From the NCBI GenBank assembly GCA_900550205.1, contig URRJ01000002.1, positions 1 to 40,344 of the forward strand: DNA of 40,344 nucleotides, written 5' to 3'. Below the pieces are notes generated by a model. It saw only the letters and a program-made list of their open reading frames with translations. It did no database searches and was not told where the DNA came from. The stretch is from an uncultured Collinsella sp. Its GTDB lineage: Bacteria; Actinomycetota; Coriobacteriia; Coriobacteriales; Coriobacteriaceae. Positions 32,044-40,313 of the stretch are shown here, piece after piece. Positions within the stretch are counted from its first letter, which is position 1. Each line of letters starts with the position of its first letter. The translations under genes were made by a program, and so were the position numbers.

Positions 32044-33597
32044 ATGGCACAGCGTCATCTTCCTGCACTCCTGATCATCATGGACGGCTGCGGCCTGGCT
32101 CCGGCCGATGGCGAGAACGCCGTCGCCGCTGCCAAGACGCCCTTCCTTGATAACCTGTACGAGAAGTACCCCCACACCACGCTCGGCGCTTCGGGCGAGG
32201 ACGTGGGTCTTCCCGATGGCCAGATGGGTAACTCCGAGGTGGGTCACCTCAACATCGGTGCCGGCCGCATCGTGTTCCAGGAGCTTTCGCGCATCAACAA
32301 TGCCATCAAGGACGGCTCCATCGCCAAGAACGAGGTTTTCGTCAAGGCTATGGACGATGTCAAGGCTGAGGGCAAGACCCTTCACCTTATGGGCCTTATG
32401 AGCCCTGGCGGCGTTCACTCCCACATGAACCACGTCGAGGCTCTGGTCAAGATGGCTGCCGAGCACGGTGTCAAGACCGTTCGCGTCCACGCCTTCATGG
32501 ATGGCCGCGACGTTGACCCGCAGTCCGGCGCTGGCTACATGAGTGAGTTCTGCGCCTTCCTGGCTAAGATCTCCGAGGAGACCGGTTGCGACGCTCGCGT
32601 TGCCACCGTCTCGGGCCGTTATTGGGCTATGGACCGCGATAATCGTTGGGAGCGCATCCAGCGCGCCTACGACGTCATGGTCAACGCGTCCGATGCTGAT
32701 ACCGACCCCGTTGCCGGTATCAAGGCCTACTACGAGAAGGATCCGCGCGGCGACGAGTTTGTCGAGCCCTTCGCTGCCCACAACGAGGGCATCCACGAGG
32801 GCGACGCGGCCATCTTCTTCAACTTCCGTCCCGACCGCGCTCGTCAGATGACCCGCGTGTTCACGGACAAGGAGTTCGACGGCTTTGAGCGCGAGCAGAT
32901 CAAGCTTTCGCACTTTGTGACGATGACCGAGTACGACCCGACGTTTGACGTCGAGGTCGCTTTCCCCAAGACGTTCCCCGAGAACGTTCTGGCCGACGTT
33001 ATCGCCGCCAATGGCCTGAAGCAGCTGCACACCGCCGAGACCGAGAAGTACGCACACGTAACGTTCTTCCTCAACGGCGGCATCGAGGAGCCCAAGGAGG
33101 GCGAGGAGCGCGTGCTCGTCGCTTCCCCCAAGGTCGCTACCTACGATCTGCAGCCTGAGATGAGCGCTCCCGAGGTTACCGAGAAGCTCGTCGCCGCTAT
33201 TAACGAGGATCGCGCTGATTTCTACATCGTGAACTTCGCGAACTGCGACATGGTTGGTCACACCGGTGTTTTCGACGCCGCCGTTAAGGCCGTCGAGGCT
33301 GTTGACGATGCCCTGTCCAAGGTTGTCCCGGCGATTCTCGCTAAGGGCGGCTTTGCGCTGATTACCGCCGATCACGGCAACGCCGATCACATGTTTGACG
33401 TTGCTTCCGACGGTTCCAAGCATCCGTTCACGGCTCACACCACCAACCGTGTGCCGTTCATCATTGTTGATGAGAAGGCACAGCTCACCGGTATCGAGGA
33501 CGGCCGTCTTTCCGATATCGCTCCGACCATGCTCACCATGGCTGGTATTGAGCCTTCCGCCGAGATGACGGGTCGCGTGCTCGCCACCGAGGCCTAA
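32044..33597 (+). CDS. gpmI: 2,3-bisphosphoglycerate-independent phosphoglycerate mutase
   Basis: Manganese-dependent phosphoglycerate mutase of the alkaline phosphatase superfamily. The 517-residue protein has metal-binding Asp14 in IIMDGCGL (other members often have DGWG or DGFG) and the phosphorylated Ser64 in MGNSEVGH. The substrate-site motifs MSPGGVHSH, DGRDVDP and FFNFRPDRARQ follow, then the metal ligands in NFANCDMVGHTG and ITADHGNADHM. It is complete. It extends the lower-glycolysis operon (pgk-tpiA-gpmI); no enolase gene lies nearby. Confidence 0.97.
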   Translation: MAQRHLPALLIIMDGCGLAPADGENAVAAAKTPFLDNLYEKYPHTTLGASGEDVGLPDGQMGNSEVGHLNIGAGRIVFQELSRINNAIKDGSIAKNEVFVKAMDDVKAEGKTLHLMGLMSPGGVHSHMNHVEALVKMAAEHGVKTVRVHAFMDGRDVDPQSGAGYMSEFCAFLAKISEETGCDARVATVSGRYWAMDRDNRWERIQRAYDVMVNASDADTDPVAGIKAYYEKDPRGDEFVEPFAAHNEGIHEGDAAIFFNFRPDRARQMTRVFTDKEFDGFEREQIKLSHFVTMTEYDPTFDVEVAFPKTFPENVLADVIAANGLKQLHTAETEKYAHVTFFLNGGIEEPKEGEERVLVASPKVATYDLQPEMSAPEVTEKLVAAINEDRADFYIVNFANCDMVGHTGVFDAAVKAVEAVDDALSKVVPAILAKGGFALITADHGNADHMFDVASDGSKHPFTAHTTNRVPFIIVDEKAQLTGIEDGRLSDIAPTMLTMAGIEPSAEMTGRVLATEA

Positions 33598-33622
33598 GAG
33601 AAAACAAATACCGTTTTCTAGT

Positions 33623-33658
33623 AAGGGGGTTGTCCACAATCGGGTAACCCCCTTTTTT
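33623..33658 (+). terminator. Terminator after gpmI
   Basis: AAGGGGGTT pairs with AACCCCCTT around a 14-base loop, followed by T6. It is a textbook intrinsic terminator. Confidence 0.9.
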
Positions 33659-33714
33659 GGTATTTCTGCCATTTCTAACCCGCCCCCAAATGGCAGGTAG
33701 GGGAGTGCTGGGGG

Positions 33715-33726
33715 TTGTGGTACAGT
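33715..33726 (+). promoter_or_regulatory. Candidate extended -10 promoter for secG
   Basis: TTGTGGTACAGT contains a TG-N-TACAGT extended -10 (-10 hexamer at 33721-33726), about 37 bases before the secG start. No clear -35 is seen. Confidence 0.3.
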
Positions 33727-33762
33727 ACTGGAGTTTGAACTGTTCTATTAAGGAGCTTATCT

Positions 33763-34017
33763 ATGGGTCCGTTTCAGATTCTTCTGTTTGTCGTTTGGGC
33801 TGTCTCTGCCGTGGCGCTGACGATTCTCGTCCTGATGCATTCCGGTAAGGGTACCGGCGTTTCGGATATGATCGCTAGCTCGCTGTATAACTCCAGCTCT
33901 GCCACAGGCGTTATGGAGCAGAACCTCGACCGCCTGACCGTCATCATGGCTGTCGTGTTTGCCGTGTGCGTCGTGCTGTGCATGTTCTTCTTCCCGCAGG
34001 GCATCGTCGGCTACTAA
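33763..34017 (+). CDS. secG: Preprotein translocase subunit SecG
   Basis: Small membrane subunit of the SecYEG channel. The 84-residue protein has two hydrophobic helices (about 5-25 and 57-78) joined by the conserved loop LMHSGKGTGVSDMIASSLYNSSSATGVMEQNLDRLT, which includes the family's G-rich turn and the NLDRLT motif. The length is typical. It has a good ribosome site (AAGGAG), its own terminator, and a position downstream of the glycolytic genes, as in many Gram-positives. Confidence 0.93.
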   Translation: MGPFQILLFVVWAVSAVALTILVLMHSGKGTGVSDMIASSLYNSSSATGVMEQNLDRLTVIMAVVFAVCVVLCMFFFPQGIVGY

Positions 34018-34042
34018 GCACGAGCCGCATAAATATTTGAAA

Positions 34043-34074
34043 AGGGTCCCGCATGTGCGGGGCCCTGTTTGTTT
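34043..34074 (+). terminator. Terminator after secG
   Basis: AGGGTCCCGC pairs with GCGGGGCCCT (one wobble) around a 4-base loop, followed by GTTTGTTT. Confidence 0.85.
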
Positions 34075-34161
34075 ACAGACTTGTAACAGAGTCAAAATAT
34101 CCCCACATACTTCGCCCAACTAAAGAAATTCTCGACCTTTAACCGGAATTAGCCCCAAATC

Positions 34162-34212
34162 GTGCATAAAATGCGCTACTGTATTGCAAAACGTTGGCCT
34201 GTTGTGCATAAC
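34162..34212 (+). promoter_or_regulatory. Promoter and operator region of the oligopeptide transporter
   Basis: Two identical GTGCATAA copies start at 34162 and 34204, exactly 42 bases (about four helical turns) apart. They flank an AAAACGTT core (34188-34195). TTGCAA (34185-34190) and CATAAC (34207-34212) could be -35 and -10 boxes with 16-base spacing. The sequence shows the repeats; the regulatory role is inferred. Confidence 0.4.
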
Positions 34213-34311
34213 CAGCCATAGCAGCGGGCGGCGTTTTGATGGTTCGGATCGGATTGTCTCGACATGTGTCCGACTGAACATTTCTTTGTCCTATCTCATA
34301 AGGAGGATGGC

Positions 34312-35988
34312 ATGGCTGATTCTATGTTCCACCAGCCCGTTATGGGTCGTCGCGCCTTTGTCGGCGGCACCCTTGCTGCGAGCTCCATGGCTTTTCTTGC
34401 CGCATGTGGCAAGAAGGGCGGCGACGCTTCCGGTTCTGAGTCCGGTTCGACGCTGAACTTCTACATCAACAACCCGGTCTGCATCGACCCCTACAATGTC
34501 CAGGAGGACCAGGGCACTCAGGTCGAGTACCAGCTCTTTGACGCTCTGACCTCTTATGACGCCGAGAAGGGCGAGATCGTTCCGCTGGCTTGCGAGTCCT
34601 TCGAGGCCAATGACGACGCCACCGAGTTCACCTTCAAGATCAAGAAGGCCAAGTTCCACAACGGCGACGACGTTACCTCCAAGTCCTTCAAGCTCGGTTG
34701 GGAGCGTCTGGTCAACACCAAGTCGGCCATCGCTACCGAGTATGGCCCTTCCGAGGTCTCCTATCACCTTTCCATGGTCGAGGGCTATGACGACCTGCTT
34801 GCCGGTAACGCTACCGAGCTCAGCGGTGTTACTTGCCCCGACGATGAGACCCTCGTCGTCAAGCTGTCTTCCGCTTACGCCGACTTCCCCTTCGTCGCTT
34901 CTCACCCGGCCCTGGCCCCGGTTCCCGAGTGCGCCGAGTCCGATGTCAAGAGCTTCTACCTTGCCCCGGTCGGTAACGGCCCGTTCATGATGGACGGCAA
35001 GTGGGAGGATGGCCAGGAGATCAACGTCAAGAAGTTCGACGATTACTATGGCGACAAGGCCAAGATCGATGGCATCCACTTCCAGGTCATCAAGGACATG
35101 GAGACTGCTTACAAGGAGTTCCAGGCCGGCAACCTCGATGTCTGCGACGTTCCCGTTGCTCAGATCGATGCCGCCAAGAAGGATCGCGGCGTGTCCAAGG
35201 ACGGCTACACCATGGGTGACGGCGAGCGCATGCTGCTCGGCGCCGAGCCTTCCACGTACTATCTGACCTGCAACACCACGGCCGAGCCGTTCAACAACGC
35301 CGACCTGCGTAGGGGCATCTCCCTGGCCATCAACCGTGAGGCCATCTGCAAGACCATCTTCAAGGGTACCCGTACCCCTGCCGACGGCATTGTTCCTCCG
35401 GGCATCGATGGCTACAAGGAGGGCGCATGGGAGTTCTGCGCCTACGATGTCGACAAGGCTAATGAGTACCTCGACAAGGTTGCTCCTGCTGGCGCTAACG
35501 GGGATCGTGGCATTAGCGTGACCCTTTCCTACAACCAGGACGGCGGTCACAAGGAGATCATGGAGTCCATCATCGGCGACCTCGCCAAGGTTGGCGTTAC
35601 CGCTGTCTCCGATACCCCTGAGTGGTCTGCCCTGCTCGAGCAGTATCAGAACTTTAACTATCAGTTCGGTCGTCTGGGTTGGATTGCCGACTACCCGATC
35701 ATGGACAACTTCCTGTATCCGCTGTTCCACTCCGACTCCCTCGGTGGCGACAACCGCTCTGGTTACAACAACCCCGAGTTCGACGCCAAGGTCGACGAGG
35801 CTCGTACTATTGTTGACGACGAGGAGCGCGTCGCTAAGATGCAGGAGGCCGACGCAATGGTCGCTGCCGACTGCCCGGTCATCCCGGTGATGTTCTACAC
35901 GCACACCATCGTCGGCTCCGATCGCATCAAGCACCTCTATGTCGATCCGCAGAAGCATGCCGATCTGGGTACCGCTGAGCTCGCCTAA
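34312..35988 (+). CDS. oppA: Oligopeptide-binding lipoprotein (OppA type)
   Basis: A 558-residue extracytoplasmic binding protein of SBP family 5. The signal contains GRRAFVGG (twin-arginine-like, 12-19), a hydrophobic core and lipobox LAAC with acylated C32, then a Gly/Ser-rich linker. Family motifs include FTFKIKKAKFHNGDDVTSKSFKLGWERLV and LRRGISLAINREAICKTIF. The insertion NTKSAIATEYGPSEV...VEGYDDLLAG is OppA-like rather than DppA-like. The start at 34312 has AAGGAGG upstream. It is followed by a stable hairpin and then the other transporter genes in order. Confidence 0.92.
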   Translation: MADSMFHQPVMGRRAFVGGTLAASSMAFLAACGKKGGDASGSESGSTLNFYINNPVCIDPYNVQEDQGTQVEYQLFDALTSYDAEKGEIVPLACESFEANDDATEFTFKIKKAKFHNGDDVTSKSFKLGWERLVNTKSAIATEYGPSEVSYHLSMVEGYDDLLAGNATELSGVTCPDDETLVVKLSSAYADFPFVASHPALAPVPECAESDVKSFYLAPVGNGPFMMDGKWEDGQEINVKKFDDYYGDKAKIDGIHFQVIKDMETAYKEFQAGNLDVCDVPVAQIDAAKKDRGVSKDGYTMGDGERMLLGAEPSTYYLTCNTTAEPFNNADLRRGISLAINREAICKTIFKGTRTPADGIVPPGIDGYKEGAWEFCAYDVDKANEYLDKVAPAGANGDRGISVTLSYNQDGGHKEIMESIIGDLAKVGVTAVSDTPEWSALLEQYQNFNYQFGRLGWIADYPIMDNFLYPLFHSDSLGGDNRSGYNNPEFDAKVDEARTIVDDEERVAKMQEADAMVAADCPVIPVMFYTHTIVGSDRIKHLYVDPQKHADLGTAELA

Positions 35989-35999
35989 GAGTTTGCAGC

Positions 36000-36043
36000 T
36001 TCCGTGAGGGTCAAGTATTTACGTAGACCTCATGGGAAACATA
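36000..36043 (+). other. Imperfect hairpin downstream of oppA
   Basis: TTCC.TGAGGGTC pairs imperfectly with GACCTCATGGGAA. Together with the next stem it makes a structured gap of 156 bases between oppA and oppB. Role unknown. Confidence 0.35.
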
Positions 36044-36084
36044 CAGTTCTCCCTAACCTGGGGTAAACTGGCTGATGGTAATTT

Positions 36085-36120
36085 TGGGATGCCGGTCTGG
36101 CGATCGGCATCCCATTTAGG
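36085..36120 (+). terminator. Intercistronic hairpin between oppA and oppB
   Basis: A perfect stem TGGGATGCCG/CGGCATCCCA with a 10-base loop is followed by TTTAGG. It is likely a leaky terminator or stabiliser that favours binding-protein expression over the permease genes. Confidence 0.65.
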
Positions 36121-36144
36121 TTAATCCCTAGATAGGGGAGTGGT

Positions 36145-37182
36145 ATGGGTAAGTACATCGTTAAACGTGTGCTTCAGTTCATCCCGGTGTTTTTGGGCGT
36201 TACGCTGATTCTGTTCGCCCTCCAGAATATCGTGCCGGGAGATCCGATCAAGCTGATCGGTGGAGACAAGGCTCTGTCCCCCGAGGTGGAGCTTCAGCTT
36301 CGCGTCCGCTATCACCTGGTCCAGTCGGACGAGGACGGCAACGCGATTCTTGACGAGAACGGCGACCCCGTTCAAACGTCGCTCGTGGACCGTTATTTGT
36401 ATTACATGAACGGCCTGCTTCATGGCGATCTGGGCAATTCGTATCAGCGTAAGCTGCCGGTTACGGAAATCTTTGCCCAGAAGTATCCGTATACGGTCAA
36501 ACTTGCCGCGTGCGCCATCGTGCTCGAGGCAATCATGGGTATCGGTGCGGGTATCATTTCGGCGGTAAAGCGTTATTCCTTCTGGGATATTTTGGTAACG
36601 CTCACCACGTCGATCCTCGTTGCCGTCCCGGCCTTCTGGCTCGGTATGTTGCTGCAACTGTTCTTTGGCGTCATTCTCAAGGACGCCACGGGCGGTGCAT
36701 TCTCCATGCCGATCTCGGGTGCCGGTGGTTCCAGCTCTCAGTATCAGGATTGGATGCACTATGTGCTCCCGACCATTACGCTGGCTTCGGTTTCGACCGC
36801 TTACGCCGCCCGCATTATGCGCTCGCAGCTGCTTGACGTCATGAACCAGGATTACATCCGCACGGCAAAGGCCAAGGGTCTCTCCAATCGCGCGATCATC
36901 ATCAAGCACGCGCTTAAGAATGCACTCATCCCTGTCGTTACCTATATTGGTGTCGACTTTGGCAGCATGCTTTCTGGTGCCATCCTGACCGAGACGGTCT
37001 TTAACTGGCCCGGTATCGGCTATGAGGTCTATCGCGCCATTAGCATGCGTGACTGGCCCATCGTTATGGGCGGAGTTACGCTCATCGTCGTCGTCGTCAT
37101 GGTGATCAACCTGCTCGTCGACATTAGCTATGCATTCCTCGACCCGCGCATCCGCCTTGGCGGTCCGTCGGATAAGGCCTAA
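36145..37182 (+). CDS. oppB: Oligopeptide ABC transporter permease OppB
   Basis: A 345-residue membrane subunit. The N-terminal YIVKRVLQFIPVFLGVTLILFALQNIVPGDP is the family signature. A longer than usual external loop (about 55-80, DEDGNAILDENGDPV) is followed by about five further helices. The coupling loop is QDYIRTAKAKGLSNRAIIIKHALKNALIP, and NWPGIGYEVYRAISMRDWP lies near the end. A strong ribosome site (AGGGGAG) precedes the ATG. It is followed by oppC after 14 bases. Confidence 0.93.
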   Translation: MGKYIVKRVLQFIPVFLGVTLILFALQNIVPGDPIKLIGGDKALSPEVELQLRVRYHLVQSDEDGNAILDENGDPVQTSLVDRYLYYMNGLLHGDLGNSYQRKLPVTEIFAQKYPYTVKLAACAIVLEAIMGIGAGIISAVKRYSFWDILVTLTTSILVAVPAFWLGMLLQLFFGVILKDATGGAFSMPISGAGGSSSQYQDWMHYVLPTITLASVSTAYAARIMRSQLLDVMNQDYIRTAKAKGLSNRAIIIKHALKNALIPVVTYIGVDFGSMLSGAILTETVFNWPGIGYEVYRAISMRDWPIVMGGVTLIVVVVMVINLLVDISYAFLDPRIRLGGPSDKA

Positions 37183-37196
37183 GGGAGGTACGTCTC

Positions 37197-38132
37197 ATGC
37201 AGGAAACTGATTCTCAGTCTCAGGAGCAGGCTACCGCCACCAAGGCCGCATCTGCTCCCGCCAAGTCCCGCACGCTGTGGGGCGACGCTTTTAAGCGTCT
37301 TCGTAAGAACAAGCTCGCCGTTATCGGTGTCTGCTGGATCATCATCGTCGTTGTGGTTGCCCTGACCGCAGATCTGTGGGCTAAGCCCTGGCTCGGTTCG
37401 CCGACGGCTTCGGACTCGACCACCATGGCCCAGACGTCGCTGCTGGCTCCGTGTGCAGAGCACCCGTTTGGCACCGACGCCCTTGGTCGCGACATTCTCG
37501 TCCGCGTTATCTACGGTGCACGCGTTTCGCTTTCCGTCGGTATTATGGCCACTGCGATCTCCACGCTGATTGGTCTGGTCATGGGTGCTCTGGCCGGTTT
37601 CTACGGCGGCATCTGGGATACGATCATCATGCGCTGCGCGGATATCTTCCTGGCGTTCCCGTACGTGCTGTTCGTCGTCGCCATGATCGCCGTTATCGGC
37701 CGTGGTCTTCAGAACGTCTTTATCGCCATCGGCATTCTCGGATGGCCTTCGATTGCGCGCGTCTTCCGCTCTGCAATCTTGACAGTCAAGGAAAACGACT
37801 ATGTTGACGCTGCACGCGCGATGGGTGCATCTGATGCTCGTATCGTCGTGCGTCACATCTTCCCGAACTCTGTCGCCTCCATCGTGGTCTATGCGACCAT
37901 GAACATTGGTGGCGCCATTCTGACCGAGTCCGCTCTGTCCTTCCTCGGCATGGGCGTTATTCCGCCTACGCCTTCGTGGGGCTCCATGATTCAGGACGGT
38001 CAGCAGTATCTTCTGACTGCTCCCTGGATGATGATCATGCCCGGTCTGGCAATTCTCTCGACGGTGCTCGCCTTCACCCTGCTGGGTGACGGTCTGCGCG
38101 ACGCCCTCGACGTCAAGATGAAGGACGCATAA
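37197..38132 (+). CDS. oppC: Oligopeptide ABC transporter permease OppC
   Basis: A 311-residue partner permease. A Gln/Ala-rich cytosolic start (1-28) precedes the first helix. FGTDALGRDILVRVIYGARVSL is the characteristic post-helix motif. The coupling loop is NDYVDAARAMGASDARIVVRHIFPNS, and ESALSFLGMGVIPPTPSWGSMI marks the C-terminal part. Unlike the first transporter in this window, the ATPase is a separate gene. The start has GGGAGG upstream, and it ends 2 bases before oppD. Confidence 0.94.
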   Translation: MQETDSQSQEQATATKAASAPAKSRTLWGDAFKRLRKNKLAVIGVCWIIIVVVVALTADLWAKPWLGSPTASDSTTMAQTSLLAPCAEHPFGTDALGRDILVRVIYGARVSLSVGIMATAISTLIGLVMGALAGFYGGIWDTIIMRCADIFLAFPYVLFVVAMIAVIGRGLQNVFIAIGILGWPSIARVFRSAILTVKENDYVDAARAMGASDARIVVRHIFPNSVASIVVYATMNIGGAILTESALSFLGMGVIPPTPSWGSMIQDGQQYLLTAPWMMIMPGLAILSTVLAFTLLGDGLRDALDVKMKDA

Positions 38133-38134
38133 GG

Positions 38135-39226
38135 ATGAAGAAGAACAAGAACTATGTGGACCTGAAGGACCAGCCGGTTCCCGAGGGCCAGCATCTGCTC
38201 GAGGTCGATGACCTTAAGATGTATTTCCATACCGAGGATGGCGTCGTTCGCGCTGTCGACGGTGTCTCCTACACGCTCGATCGCGGCGAGACCCTGGGCG
38301 TCGTCGGTGAGTCCGGCTCCGGTAAGTCCGTGACCGCCATGACCATTATGGGCCTCATCTCGATGCCTCCGGGAAAGATTGAGGGCGGCGACGTTCGCTA
38401 TCGCGGTCGTTCTATCCTCGAGATGACTGAAGAAGAGATGCAGCACATTCGCGGTAACGATATCGCGATGATCTTCCAGGATCCTATGACCTCCTTGAAC
38501 CCGGTCTATAAGATCGGCAAGCAGGTGGGCGAGGGCCTTCGTCTGCACCGTGGCTACTCCAAGCAGGAGGCACTCAAGCGCGCCACCGAGCTTTTGGACC
38601 TCGTTGGCATTCCTGAGCCCGAGAAGCGCGTCAATGAGTATCCGCACCAGTTCTCCGGCGGTATGCGTCAGCGTGTCATGATCGCTATGGCACTTGCCTG
38701 TGATCCCGATATCCTGATTGCCGACGAGCCCACGACGGCTCTAGACGTTACCATTCAGGCTCAGATTATCGAGCTCATGCAGGAGATGCAGGAGAAGAAC
38801 GGCAACGCCATCATCATGATTACCCATGACCTGGGCGTCGTCGCCGATATGGCCGATAAGATCATGGTTATGTACGCCGGCCGTCCCGTCGAGTTTGGTA
38901 CTGCTGAGGAAATCTTCTACGAGAGCCGCCACCCCTACACCTGGGGTCTTATCCGCTCCATCCCGGAGCAGGCCATCGAAGAGAAGAAGCCGCTCACGCC
39001 GATTCACGGCAACCCGCCATCGCTCATGAACCTGCCTGAGGGCTGCGTCTTCTCTCCTCGCTGCCCCTATGCGACCGATAAGTGCCGCAAGCAGCGCCCC
39101 GAGCGCGTTGTCACCGAGTCTGGTCATTACTCTGCGTGCCACTACTCCGGTGACCCCGAGTTCCTCAAGAACGCTCCTGAGACGTCCCGTACGCGCAAGG
39201 ATTCCAAGAAGGGAGGCGAGGCGTAA
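38135..39226 (+). CDS. oppD: Oligopeptide ABC transporter ATPase OppD
   Basis: A 363-residue nucleotide-binding subunit: Walker A GESGSGKSVT, Q-loop IFQDPMTSLNPV, signature FSGGMRQRVMIAMAL, Walker B ILIADEPTTALD, H-loop MITHDLGVV. The C-terminal extension carries four cysteines in GCVFSPRCPY, DKCRKQ and YSACHYS, the pattern that binds a [4Fe-4S] cluster in some OppD proteins. The stop (39224-39226) overlaps the oppF ATG by one base. Confidence 0.95.
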   Translation: MKKNKNYVDLKDQPVPEGQHLLEVDDLKMYFHTEDGVVRAVDGVSYTLDRGETLGVVGESGSGKSVTAMTIMGLISMPPGKIEGGDVRYRGRSILEMTEEEMQHIRGNDIAMIFQDPMTSLNPVYKIGKQVGEGLRLHRGYSKQEALKRATELLDLVGIPEPEKRVNEYPHQFSGGMRQRVMIAMALACDPDILIADEPTTALDVTIQAQIIELMQEMQEKNGNAIIMITHDLGVVADMADKIMVMYAGRPVEFGTAEEIFYESRHPYTWGLIRSIPEQAIEEKKPLTPIHGNPPSLMNLPEGCVFSPRCPYATDKCRKQRPERVVTESGHYSACHYSGDPEFLKNAPETSRTRKDSKKGGEA

Positions 39227-40254
39227 TGGCAGATACCAACGAGCGTACTCCGCTGCTGAAGGTCGAGCACCTCTCTAAGGAGTTTCCCGCTGAGTCCGGC
39301 ATGTTCGCCAAGCGCTTCTCCAAGCGTGTCGTCTCTGCTGTGAATGACATTTCGTTCGAGATTTATCCGGGCGAGACCTTTGGCCTGGTCGGCGAGTCTG
39401 GTTGCGGTAAGTCCACCACGGGCCGCACCATCATGCGTCTGGCCAAGCCGACTGCCGGTAAGGTGTTCTTCCAGGGCAAAGATGTTGCCGAGATGAGCAA
39501 GCATGAGATCAAGGACATGCGTCGTGAGATGCAGTTTATCTTCCAGGATCCTTATGCTTCGCTCAATCCTCGTATGACCATCGGCGAGATCGTCTCCGAG
39601 CCCATGACCATTCACGGCGTGGGCACCAAGGAGGAGCGCATTGAGCGTGTCCGCGAGCTTCTCGACGTTGTCGGACTGAACCCCGAGCACATCAACCGCT
39701 ATCCTCATGAGTTCTCCGGCGGTCAGCGCCAGCGTGTCGGCATTGCCCGCGCATTTGCGTTGAAGCCCAAGCTGATTATCTGCGACGAGCCGGTTTCCGC
39801 TCTGGATGTGTCCATTCAGGCCCAGGTTCTGAACCTGCTCAAGGAACTCCAGGACAAGTTCGGTACCGCATATCTGTTTATTGCCCACGACCTGTCCGTC
39901 GTGCAGCACATCTCCGATCGCGTCGCAGTTATGTATCTGGGTAAGATGGTCGAGGTTTCGGACTGGAAGACGCTCTACAGTGAGCCGCACCACCCGTACA
40001 CGCAGTCGCTGCTGTCTGCTGTGCCGGTGCCCGATCCTGATATCCAGAAGACCCGTAAGCGCATCATCCTTGCCGGCGACCCGCCGTCACCGCTGGATCC
40101 GCCGACCGGTTGCCGTTTCCATACCCGCTGCCCGATTGCGCAGGGCATCTGCTCTGAGAAGCTTCCCGAGTTTAAGGAAGTTGCACCGGGTCACTGCTGC
40201 GCCTGCCACTTCGCCGAGCCGTTCCCGATCAAGGAATCGCACATCGACCTGTAG
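39226..40254 (+). CDS. oppF: Oligopeptide ABC transporter ATPase OppF
   Basis: A 342-residue second ATPase: Walker A GESGCGKSTTG, Q-loop IFQDPYASLNPRM, signature FSGGQRQRVGIARAF, Walker B LIICDEPVSALD, H-loop FIAHDLSVV. The C-terminal extension has cysteines in GCRFHTRCPIAQGIC and GHCCACHFAE, so this subunit also keeps the Fe-S-type motif. The one-base overlap with oppD (TAATG) and the GGGAGGCG ribosome site indicate coupling. It is the last gene of the unit. Confidence 0.95.
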   Translation: MADTNERTPLLKVEHLSKEFPAESGMFAKRFSKRVVSAVNDISFEIYPGETFGLVGESGCGKSTTGRTIMRLAKPTAGKVFFQGKDVAEMSKHEIKDMRREMQFIFQDPYASLNPRMTIGEIVSEPMTIHGVGTKEERIERVRELLDVVGLNPEHINRYPHEFSGGQRQRVGIARAFALKPKLIICDEPVSALDVSIQAQVLNLLKELQDKFGTAYLFIAHDLSVVQHISDRVAVMYLGKMVEVSDWKTLYSEPHHPYTQSLLSAVPVPDPDIQKTRKRIILAGDPPSPLDPPTGCRFHTRCPIAQGICSEKLPEFKEVAPGHCCACHFAEPFPIKESHIDL

Positions 40255-40313
40255 TCGGTTGTTCTCGTCCAGGCCCGCCCTGGTGTTACTTTTCAGAACG
40301 TCCTCGGACATGC

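Noticed and set aside
34312..40254. Nickel or dipeptide specificity for the second transporter
   Set aside because: The binding protein has the OppA-like insertion around residues 140-170 and no nickel or haem context is present. Oligopeptide is the more economical call.
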